This document shows positions 1 to 6,182 of a DNA stretch of 11,524 nt, one piece after another. The notes beneath the pieces are model-generated. The model made no database searches and was not told where the DNA came from. It saw nothing but the letters and a program-made list of their open reading frames with translations. Positions within the stretch are counted from its first letter, which is position 1. Every line of letters starts with the position of its first letter. Source of the stretch: Micavibrio sp. UBA2020 (GTDB lineage: Bacteria; Pseudomonadota; Alphaproteobacteria; Micavibrionales; UBA2020); contig DDBY01000068.1 in the NCBI GenBank assembly GCA_002334985.1, positions 1-11,524 of the forward strand, read 5' to 3'. Position numbers and translations under genes: made by a program.

Positions 1-24
1 AGCCGAACGTAATATTATCACGGC

Positions 25-1041
25 ATGTCAGACCGTCTTGTTATTCAATCCGTTACGAAATTTTTTGGCAGCGCGCAAAACCCCGTGCGCGCCGTGGACG
101 ATTTGTCGCTGAATGTGCGGGAGAATGAATTCTTCACCCTGCTCGGCCCGTCAGGTTGCGGCAAGACCACGCTGCTGCGTTTAATTGCAGGGCTTGAATC
201 TTGCGATGCGGGGAAAATTCTTCTCGACGGCGTTGACATCGCCGGGTTGCCCGCGAACAAACGCCCCGTGAATACCGTGTTTCAAAGCTATGCGCTATTT
301 CCGCACATGACCGTTGCGGACAATATCGGCTTTGGCATGCGCATGCAGGGCAAAGATACCAAAGACATAGAAAAGGCCACCGCCGAAGCGCTTGCGCTGA
401 TGCGCATGGAAAACTTCGGTGCGCGCTATCCGTCCGAACTGTCGGGCGGGCAGCAGCAGCGTGTGGCTCTGGCGCGCGCGCTTGTAAACCGTCCGAAAAT
501 TCTTTTGCTCGATGAATCCCTCTCCGCACTGGACTACAAACTGCGTAAGGATATGCAGATAGAGCTGAAACGCCTGCAGCGCGAAACCGAAATCACCTTC
601 ATCTTCGTCACCCATGACCAGGAAGAAGCGCTATCGATGTCCGACCGCATTGCGGTGATGGAACGCGGACGCATCGGCCAGCTGGGCACGCCGCAGGAAA
701 TTTATCACCGCCCTGTTTCGCGCTACGTCGCCGATTTTATCGGTATTTGCAACTTCGTTGCCGCGCCCAGCCTCGGGCTCAGCGAAAGCGGCCACATCGG
801 TTTCCGCCCCGAAGACGCCACCTTGCTTATCCGCGAAGGCCAGCAGCCGGACGTTGCGGGGCCTATCGTGCATGGCAAGCTGGATGCGCTGTCGTACCAC
901 GGTGCTGTCACTTATTATCAGGTCACGCTTGATAGCGGCGAGACCGTGACCGTGGCAGACCACGAAAAGCTTCCCGTTGGCGTCGATGCGCGTGTGCGTG
1001 TCGCACTCCTCCCCGACATGCTTATCCGGTGCGCATCGTGA
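25..1041 (+). CDS. potA: ABC importer ATPase, spermidine/putrescine type (PotA-like)
   Basis: Cytoplasmic ATPase of 338 residues that should drive uptake through the two permeases encoded next. Visible motifs: Walker [10 protein letters not shown] (41-49), Q-loop Gln87, signature LSGGQQQ (139-145), Walker B ILLLDE (159-164), D-loop SALD (167-170), switch His197, then a C-terminal TOBE-like regulatory domain (about 255-335, beginning near GFRPEDA). This length and the TOBE extension are typical of the PotA/MalK group. An in-frame TAA at 10-12 rules out a longer start; ATG at 25 is the first possible one, although no clear ribosome binding site precedes it. One oddity: the residue after the Walker B Glu is Ser165, where family members normally have Pro (DEPLSALD). 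The stop overlaps the next gene's ATG by one base. Family assignment is firm; polyamine as substrate is inferred from the whole operon. Confidence 0.93.
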   Translation: MSDRLVIQSVTKFFGSAQNPVRAVDDLSLNVRENEFFTLLGPSGCGKTTLLRLIAGLESCDAGKILLDGVDIAGLPANKRPVNTVFQSYALFPHMTVADNIGFGMRMQGKDTKDIEKATAEALALMRMENFGARYPSELSGGQQQRVALARALVNRPKILLLDESLSALDYKLRKDMQIELKRLQRETEITFIFVTHDQEEALSMSDRIAVMERGRIGQLGTPQEIYHRPVSRYVADFIGICNFVAAPSLGLSESGHIGFRPEDATLLIREGQQPDVAGPIVHGKLDALSYHGAVTYYQVTLDSGETVTVADHEKLPVGVDARVRVALLPDMLIRCAS

Positions 1042-1919
1042 TGCGGCTGTCATCCGGCACCAAATTGCTGCTGCCCTTCCTTGCGGTCATGACCGTATTT
1101 TTCATGGCGCCGCTTTGCATCGCGCTTGGTTATTCCTTCATGGCGCCCGACCCGATGGGCGGCGTGAAGCCTGCATTTTCCCTTTCCGGCTATCAGCAGT
1201 TTTTATACTCCGCCGACCTCGACGGCAATCTGCAATGGGATACACGGTACCTCGAAATCATTTTCGGTTCGACCAAGCTTGCGGTGATGGCGACGCTGGC
1301 CTGCCTGGTTATCGGCTTTCCGATGGCGTGGTTCATGGCGACACGCCCCGCGCACCAGCGCGATGCGTGGATGATACTTATCACCATCCCGTTCTGGACA
1401 AACCTTTTGATACGCACCTATGCCTGGATACTTATCCTGCGCAGCAACGGGCTTGTAAACCGCGGCCTTCTTGAAACGGGCATCATCGATACACCGCTGG
1501 AGCTTTTGTACAACCCCTATGCCGTCGGCATGGGGCTTGTTTACAGCTATCTGCCTTTTATGATTTTGCCGATTTATTCAAGCCTCGAGCGCATGGACTG
1601 GCGGCTGGTAGAGGCCGCACAAGACCTCTACGCCACCCGCCTGCGCATCCTGTGGCATGTCGTATTGCCCGCCAGCGTGCCCGGCATTGTCGGCGGCACT
1701 ATTCTTGTTTTCATTCCGACCATCGGCTCTTTCCTTGCGGCGAACCTTTTGGGCGGCGGGCGCAACATGATGCTCGGCAACCTGATTGAAAACCAGTTCG
1801 GCATGGCGCGCAACTGGCCCTTTGGCGCGGCGATTTCGGTATTGCTTATCGCCTTTGTCATGATAGGGCTGATGCTTATCGCCCGCCGCGGCCAAGGGCT
1901 GAAAGGGGTGGTCGGATGA
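1041..1919 (+). CDS. potB: ABC importer permease, PotB-like
   Basis: Inner-membrane permease of 292 residues with about six hydrophobic segments (around 10-32, 75-100, 110-133, 160-180, 213-235, 262-282). The cytoplasmic EAA loop that docks on the ATPase runs from EAAQDL (191-196) through LP (209-210) to PGIVGG (214-219). The stretch FIPTIGSFLAANLLGGGRN and the later RNWPFGAA closely follow the PotB/PotH pattern (LP-x-x-G...LLGG...DWPFGAA). I chose ATG 1041 because it overlaps the ATPase stop as TGATG, the usual translational coupling; GTG codons at 1029 and 1038 in the same frame would lengthen it by four or one residues. The EAA loop has Tyr197 where the consensus has Gly. The downstream permease starts inside this gene's stop region. 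Confidence 0.92.
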   Translation: MRLSSGTKLLLPFLAVMTVFFMAPLCIALGYSFMAPDPMGGVKPAFSLSGYQQFLYSADLDGNLQWDTRYLEIIFGSTKLAVMATLACLVIGFPMAWFMATRPAHQRDAWMILITIPFWTNLLIRTYAWILILRSNGLVNRGLLETGIIDTPLELLYNPYAVGMGLVYSYLPFMILPIYSSLERMDWRLVEAAQDLYATRLRILWHVVLPASVPGIVGGTILVFIPTIGSFLAANLLGGGRNMMLGNLIENQFGMARNWPFGAAISVLLIAFVMIGLMLIARRGQGLKGVVG

Positions 1920-2707
1920 AAGCAAACCCCAAAAACATGCCCGGCTTCGGCCTTGTCACATGGCTTGGTCTTGCGTTTTTGTACCTGCCTATTTTCGCGG
2001 TTATCGCCTTTTCGTTCAACAGCGGCAGGCTGGTGACCGTCTGGGAAGGCTTCAGCTTTGAATGGTATCCCCGCGCGCTTGGCAATCATGACCTGCAACG
2101 CGCGACCATGAACTCCCTTATCGTCGCCGTCGGGGCAACGTTTATCGGCACGGTCATCGCGCTTGCCGCGGCGCTGGCGCTGCATGGCGGCGGCGTGCCG
2201 AAGCCGGTCAAAACCGCGTCCTATACCATGATGGCACTGCCGCTGCTGGTGCCGGAAATTGTGATTGCGGTGACCACCATGGCTTTTTTTGCGGCCATCA
2301 ACCTGCGCCTTGGCCTTATCAACGTGCTTATCGCACATATCGTATTTTGCATTCCCTTCGCCTATGCCCCCATCCGCGCACGGATTGCGACCATTCCCAA
2401 AAGCATGTCCGAAGCGGCCAAAGACCTTTATGCAGACGAATGGCAAGCCTTCCGCCATGTCACGCTGCCGCTTTTGACACCGGGGATTTTTTCCGGCGCA
2501 TTGCTGGCCTTTATTACCTCCCTCGACGATTTCATCATCACACTGATGGTCGCCCCGCCCGGCGCCAGCACTCTGCCCGTTGAAATCTACAGCAAGGTCA
2601 AACGCGGCATCACCCCCGAAATCAACGCCGCCGCATCCATGCTGCTGGCGTTTTCTATTTTTATCGTACTCCTGTCATATATCATCAACCGCAAGAAAGT
2701 GATTTAA
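1916..2707 (+). CDS. potC: ABC importer permease, PotC-like
   Basis: Second inner-membrane permease, 263 residues, the PotC/PotI partner of the preceding protein. Hydrophobic segments lie near 12-33, 66-90, 103-128, 133-153, 188-210 and 240-257. The EAA loop is EAAKDL (166-171) to LPLLTPGI (184-191), followed by FITSLDDF (199-206), VEIYSKVKRGITPEINA and a short basic C-terminus, all characteristic of PotC (E. coli PotC has SMDDVVVS and KIYSMVKVGVSPEVNA). The start overlaps the upstream stop by four bases (ATGA), and AAAGGGG at 1902-1908 sits 7 bases upstream as a good ribosome binding site. As in the PotB-like protein, the conserved Gly of the EAA loop is Tyr (DLYA), which suggests the two permeases share one altered ATPase-docking geometry. 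Confidence 0.93.
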   Translation: MKANPKNMPGFGLVTWLGLAFLYLPIFAVIAFSFNSGRLVTVWEGFSFEWYPRALGNHDLQRATMNSLIVAVGATFIGTVIALAAALALHGGGVPKPVKTASYTMMALPLLVPEIVIAVTTMAFFAAINLRLGLINVLIAHIVFCIPFAYAPIRARIATIPKSMSEAAKDLYADEWQAFRHVTLPLLTPGIFSGALLAFITSLDDFIITLMVAPPGASTLPVEIYSKVKRGITPEINAAASMLLAFSIFIVLLSYIINRKKVI

Positions 2708-2709
2708 CC

Positions 2710-3759
2710 ATGAACGTTAAACCATCGGCACTTATCGGCATCATACTGGTCGTCGGACTTCTCGCCGGGGGGCTTTTCTACGCTGCGCAAAACAGCGGGC
2801 CGAAGCTCTATGTCTATATCTGGGACACCTATGCCGACAGCGAACTTTTCAAAAAATTCGAACAGGAAACCGGCATCAAGGTCGTCACCGAAATTTATTC
2901 CAGCAACGATGCGCTGATGGCCAAACTGAAATCCGGCGCGCGCTACGACATCGTCGCGCCGTCAGGCAACTATGTGCCGCTTCTGCTGGAACAAAAACTG
3001 CTCCAGCCCCTGCCGGAAAGCGTCTCGGCCATCGGTAAAAACCTGACCGAGAACATCAAAGAGCCCGTCTATGACCCGAATTATAATTACGCCATGCCGC
3101 TGTTTTACGGCACGACGGGCATTGCGGTGAATACCAAACTGGTCAGCGAAGACATCACCAGCTGGTCGCAATTCTTTGACCGCCCGACGGACGAAGCGCC
3201 GAGCCTTGGCGTTCTTGACGACACATCGACCGTGATGGCGCTTGCCTCCATCGCCATCGGCCGCAAAAACTGCGACGGCAGCGAAGACACGCTGAAAATG
3301 CTGCAGAACCTTCTGGTCGGCCAGCGTCCGCAGGTGAAGCTTTACGGCTCCGACGGCTATTTCGAGCGCATGGCCGCCGGCGAAGTTGCCATGCAAATGG
3401 CCTGGAGCGGCGACGTCTATACCGCCCGTCAGGAAAACCCGGACTTGAAATACATCTATCCGGTTGAAGGTGTGGAGCTTTGGATGGACAGCCTTGCTAT
3501 CCCCGCCAATGCGCAGAATACAGAAGGCGCCGCCAAGTTCATCGCTTTTGTGATGAGCCCGCAAAATCAGGCGCAATATTCTGAATTCTCCGGCCAGATA
3601 CCGACGCATAAAGATACCGCAACGTATCTGTCGAACGACATCCAGAGTGCGCCGGAATTCAACATTCCCGAAACCGCGCACACCTATGTGTCCTTTGCCT
3701 GCCCCGCCGAAGTGGTGCAAGCTTATGGCCGCATCTGGGAAAATCTGCTGCGCAATTAA
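2710..3759 (+). CDS. potD: Periplasmic substrate-binding protein, PotD/PotF-like
   Basis: Solute receptor of the importer, 349 residues. A basic start (MNVK) and a hydrophobic segment (8-25) form a signal peptide or an N-terminal anchor; I see no lipobox Cys and only a weak cleavage site after the AA at 25-26. The mature part opens with KLYVYIWDTY (32-41), matching LYFYNWTEY of E. coli PotD. Other matches are ETGIKV (53-58), AWSGDVYTARQ (231-241), and ELWMDSLAIPANA (256-268), which aligns with FWMDSLAIPANA of PotD. Pocket residues recognisable by alignment are Trp38, Trp232, Asp235, Trp258 and Asp260. The acidic Glu of PotD (Glu171) and PotF (Glu185) falls at Thr173 or Ser/Thr nearby (LDDTSTVM), so the substrate may not be a classical polyamine. 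Only two bases separate it from the PotC-like stop. Binding-protein family is secure; ligand is not. Confidence 0.88.
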   Translation: MNVKPSALIGIILVVGLLAGGLFYAAQNSGPKLYVYIWDTYADSELFKKFEQETGIKVVTEIYSSNDALMAKLKSGARYDIVAPSGNYVPLLLEQKLLQPLPESVSAIGKNLTENIKEPVYDPNYNYAMPLFYGTTGIAVNTKLVSEDITSWSQFFDRPTDEAPSLGVLDDTSTVMALASIAIGRKNCDGSEDTLKMLQNLLVGQRPQVKLYGSDGYFERMAAGEVAMQMAWSGDVYTARQENPDLKYIYPVEGVELWMDSLAIPANAQNTEGAAKFIAFVMSPQNQAQYSEFSGQIPTHKDTATYLSNDIQSAPEFNIPETAHTYVSFACPAEVVQAYGRIWENLLRN

Positions 3760-3785
3760 TACGCCAGCAACCTGAACACCCGCGG

Positions 3786-3830
3786 GTGGCAGGAGGCCAT
3801 GGAGCTTAGGTTCCGGACGCTTCCTGCCAC
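3786..3830. terminator. Inverted repeat between convergent genes, possible terminator
   Basis: GTGGCAGGA at 3786-3794 is perfectly complementary to TCCTGCCAC at 3822-3830, with a 27-base loop. It begins 27 bases after the binding-protein stop and extends over the last codons of the convergent antiporter gene. No T-run follows on either strand, so an intrinsic terminator would be atypical; the arrangement between two convergent 3' ends is the main support. Confidence 0.35.
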
Positions 3831-5050
3831 TCGTCCGTTTCGGGGTCGAGCTTGCCCGCCTCGTCGCAAAGCACAAGCGCGCGCGTCACCAGAAACGGCC
3901 CGATGCTTTCCAGTATCGCCACCATGCCGAAGGTCACCGTCGCCACAATGCTGCCTGCCTCCGGCGCCAGTTTCATGGTGGTCGAAACAAGACCGATAGC
4001 CATACCCGCCATGGGCATCAGCATCATACTGGCAGCGGCGGAGGCTTTATCATCCACACCATGGAAACGCCCCGCCAGATAAAGCCCCGCCGTTTTCCCA
4101 AAGCCGCGGCACAGCACCAGCATAATCGGCACCAGCCCCAGCGCCCACAAATTGGCCAAATCAATCTTGGCGCCCGCCATCACGAACAGGACGATAAAAA
4201 ACAAATCGCCCCCCTCGCCAAGCCCGACCTGCGAAATTTTATGCTTGGACGTTTCAAACCAGCGCACAGCAATGCCCATCACCAGCGGCGAAAACAGCGC
4301 CGACATGCTGAGCGAGAAGCAAATGCCCAGCGTCAGCATCACACTGCCAATCACAATCGCAAAGCGGTAATGGTCGTCGCCCACGCGCAGTTGCCGCGCA
4401 ACCTGCACGGCCAGCCACGCCACCGCAATCCCCACGGCGACAGCACCCAAAAGGCGATAAGCCGGAAAGCCCAGCGCCATCGACCAATCCCCCGCCGCCG
4501 CATCGATGCTGAAGGGCAGCGAAAGCGTGAACAGGAAAAAAGCGAACAGGTTGTTCATCGCCACCAGCGATTTTGCGCGGTAAGAAACCGGCCCTTTGGC
4601 GCGCATTTCTTCGGACACATGCACCAGAACGGCAGGCGAAGATGAAACCGAAATCGCCGCAATCATCGCCGCGACCAATGTATCCAGCCCCAGAAACAAA
4701 CCAGCGCCGAAAACCGCGGCATAGCCGAGCGCCGTTTCCGCCAGCGACATCGACAAAAGCCGGCGCGAGCGCAGCATCGCATAAGGGTGCAGCATCGTGC
4801 CCAGTTTATACATGATAAGGCCGAGCGCGATGTCGATAAGAACGGAAGACTGCGCCAGCATCGGCTTTGAAATCAGCTTCAGCCCGTTCGGCCCGATGAT
4901 AAGACCGAGCAGCATGAAGGCCGTAATCGTCGGCATCCAGTGAATGCGGTTCGCCCATATCCCGCCCGCAACGCCGAAAATAAGCGCGATGCCGAAAATA
5001 AGCAGCGGGTTCACCGCGGTTTGAAGCTGAAGAAAGGACAGCAGTTCCAT
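3806..5050 (-). CDS. Cation:proton antiporter, CPA2/Kef-type membrane domain
   Basis: Polytopic inner-membrane protein of 414 residues with about 12 hydrophobic helices and a short charged tail (from about 393). It fits the Na+/H+ exchanger fold (CPA2, Kef-like): TAFMLLGLIIGPNGL (43-57) is the typical helix-2 region, SVSSSPAVLVHVSEE (134-148) the unwound-helix region (family form SSTAVVL...E), and GGDLFFIVLFVMAGAKIDL (280-298) the late helix with a Lys. There is no TrkA-N/RCK domain, so it lacks the nucleotide-gated half of KefB/KefC. In the helix where related exchangers carry an ion-binding Asp (DD, ED or QD), this protein reads MNNLFAF, with Asn166-Asn167. Start ATG is supported by GAGGA (plus positions 5059-5063, 8 bases away). 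It may move Na+ or K+ against H+; the Asn pair makes ion coupling uncertain. Confidence 0.85.
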   Translation of the reverse strand: MELLSFLQLQTAVNPLLIFGIALIFGVAGGIWANRIHWMPTITAFMLLGLIIGPNGLKLISKPMLAQSSVLIDIALGLIMYKLGTMLHPYAMLRSRRLLSMSLAETALGYAAVFGAGLFLGLDTLVAAMIAAISVSSSPAVLVHVSEEMRAKGPVSYRAKSLVAMNNLFAFFLFTLSLPFSIDAAAGDWSMALGFPAYRLLGAVAVGIAVAWLAVQVARQLRVGDDHYRFAIVIGSVMLTLGICFSLSMSALFSPLVMGIAVRWFETSKHKISQVGLGEGGDLFFIVLFVMAGAKIDLANLWALGLVPIMLVLCRGFGKTAGLYLAGRFHGVDDKASAAASMMLMPMAGMAIGLVSTTMKLAPEAGSIVATVTFGMVAILESIGPFLVTRALVLCDEAGKLDPETDEWQEASGT

Positions 5051-5058
5051 TTATTTTT

Positions 5059-5063
5059 TCCTC
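5059..5063 (-). promoter_or_regulatory. Ribosome binding site of the antiporter gene
   Basis: On the minus strand this reads GAGGA, 8 bases before the ATG at 5050. It supports that start. Confidence 0.7.
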
Positions 5064-5074
5064 ATATCGTCAAA

Positions 5075-5088
5075 CGCCCGCACGGGCG
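5075..5088 (-). promoter_or_regulatory. Small GC hairpin in the antiporter leader
   Basis: CGCCC-GCAC-GGGCG forms a five-base-pair GC-rich stem with a four-base loop. It lies 11 bases upstream of the antiporter ribosome binding site, so it would be in the 5' leader if transcription begins further upstream. Whether it has a regulatory role cannot be told from the sequence. Confidence 0.35.
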
Positions 5089-5134
5089 AAAATTCACGCC
5101 CTTTTATACCGAATCGCCCGCACCGCGAAGCCGA

Positions 5135-5163
5135 TTGATATGCGCGGCAAGGTTGGATATAAT
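5135..5163 (+). promoter_or_regulatory. Near-consensus sigma70 promoter for the ATP-grasp gene
   Basis: TTGATA (5135-5140) is followed after exactly 17 bases by TATAAT (5158-5163). Five of six -35 bases and all six -10 bases match the housekeeping consensus. Transcription would start near 5170, giving a leader of about 55 bases before the ATG at 5226. This is the clearest promoter in the window. Confidence 0.75.
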
Positions 5164-5213
5164 CTGTTGCATAAAAAACACACGCTTTAGCCACACTCAC
5201 CCCGCTTCAAAGC

Positions 5214-5220
5214 GAAAGGA
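5214..5220 (+). promoter_or_regulatory. Ribosome binding site that decides the ATP-grasp start
   Basis: GAAAGGA ends five bases before ATG 5226. An earlier in-frame ATG at 5220 overlaps the last base of this site, so it could not use it. The site therefore favours the shorter reading. Confidence 0.65.
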
Positions 5221-5225
5221 TGCCC

Positions 5226-6176
5226 ATGCGCTGCTGGATTTTTTTTCATGCCGACCCCCATTCCGATTACCCGGGCGCTTATGCCGTGCGGCAATTCATG
5301 GAAACCGCGGCGCGCATGGAAATCGAACTGGCGGTGTTGAAGCCGCAAAACTTCGACCTTGTCGTCGATAAAGACAGCAACTGGTCCGCGGTTTACGAAG
5401 GCAAGCAACTGGAAAAACCGGATTTCATTATTTCGCGCACCGGCTCCGACACCAGCTATTTCATGCTGGCCGTTTTGCGCCACATGGAACATCAAGGCAT
5501 TCGTATCGTCAACGCCCCGCCCGGCATGGAGGCCGCCGCGGATAAAATGCTGACCCAGCAAATTCTGGCCGCCAAAAACCTGCCCGTACCCAAAACCATT
5601 CTGGCCAAGTTTCCGGTGGATGTGGATTTCGTGGAGCGTGAAATCGGCTTTCCCGCCGTGGTCAAACCGCTGCGCGGCAACCGCGGCAGCGGCGTCATGC
5701 TTTGCGAAACGCGCGAACGTTTTAACGACCTTGCCAGCCTTATCGACCTTGCCGCCAGCGGTTCCGAATTTATTTTTCAGGAATACATTCGCGCCAGCCA
5801 CGGCCGCGATGCCCGCCTTGTCGTCTGTTTTGGCGAAGTTATTGCCGCAGTCGAACGCCGCAGCGAAGGCGGCCTTTTCAAATCCAACGCCGAACAGAAC
5901 ATGACCATCACGCCGTTCGACGCGCCGCGCGACATGCAAAAACTCGCCATCGACACCGCAGGTGCGCTGCAACTGGATATCGCTGGCATTGACCTTTTGT
6001 TCGATGAAAACGGCTACCGTATTCTGGAGGCGAACAGCGCCCCGTCTTTCAAGGAAATCGAGGCGGCCTGCGACATCAACATACCCGAAGCCGTTTTTCG
6101 CGCGCTTGAAAAACAAAACCCGCATTCGCTCAATTCATTCCTGAGCAACTACGGGTTTTTGTATCGCGGGCTTTAA
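5226..6176 (+). CDS. RimK-type ATP-grasp carboxylate-amine ligase
   Basis: Cytoplasmic ATP-grasp ligase of 316 residues; such enzymes activate a carboxylate as an acyl-phosphate and join it to an amine, often adding an amino acid to a protein or small peptide. The N-terminal pre-ATP-grasp part spans about 1-100. The grasp begins at ADKMLTQQILAAKNLPVPKT (105-124, Lys107); GFPAVVKPLRGNRGSGVML (141-159, Lys147 and the Gly-rich loop) and QEYI (185-188) bind ATP; RDARLVV (194-200), GIDLLFD (254-260, Asp256) and ILEANSAPSF (266-275, Glu268, Asn270) hold the magnesium. These follow RimK and LysX-type ligases (family form ...LEVNSSPG...). The ligase substrate cannot be read from the sequence; glutamate ligase or peptide/cofactor ligase are options. 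It has its own promoter, stands alone, and converges on metH with only six bases between stops. An upstream in-frame ATG at 5220 would add MP. Confidence 0.85.
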   Translation: MRCWIFFHADPHSDYPGAYAVRQFMETAARMEIELAVLKPQNFDLVVDKDSNWSAVYEGKQLEKPDFIISRTGSDTSYFMLAVLRHMEHQGIRIVNAPPGMEAAADKMLTQQILAAKNLPVPKTILAKFPVDVDFVEREIGFPAVVKPLRGNRGSGVMLCETRERFNDLASLIDLAASGSEFIFQEYIRASHGRDARLVVCFGEVIAAVERRSEGGLFKSNAEQNMTITPFDAPRDMQKLAIDTAGALQLDIAGIDLLFDENGYRILEANSAPSFKEIEAACDINIPEAVFRALEKQNPHSLNSFLSNYGFLYRGL

Positions 6177-6182
6177 TTCCGA

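Noticed and set aside
1029..1040. GTG 1029 as start of the first permease
   Set aside because: It would give a 13-base overlap and adds only MRIV; ATG 1041 overlaps the upstream stop by one base, the usual coupled arrangement.
2962..3876. Minus-strand open frame opposite the binding-protein gene
   Set aside because: It mirrors a well-conserved PotD-like coding region, lacks a ribosome binding site, and runs through the convergent junction.
4061..4645. Plus-strand open frame opposite the antiporter gene
   Set aside because: It is Arg/His/Gln rich and hydrophilic, the expected shadow of a hydrophobic membrane protein on the other strand.
5187..6125. Minus-strand open frame opposite the ATP-grasp gene
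   Set aside because: The plus strand encodes an intact ATP-grasp protein with its own promoter and ribosome binding site; the reverse frame shows no recognisable motif.
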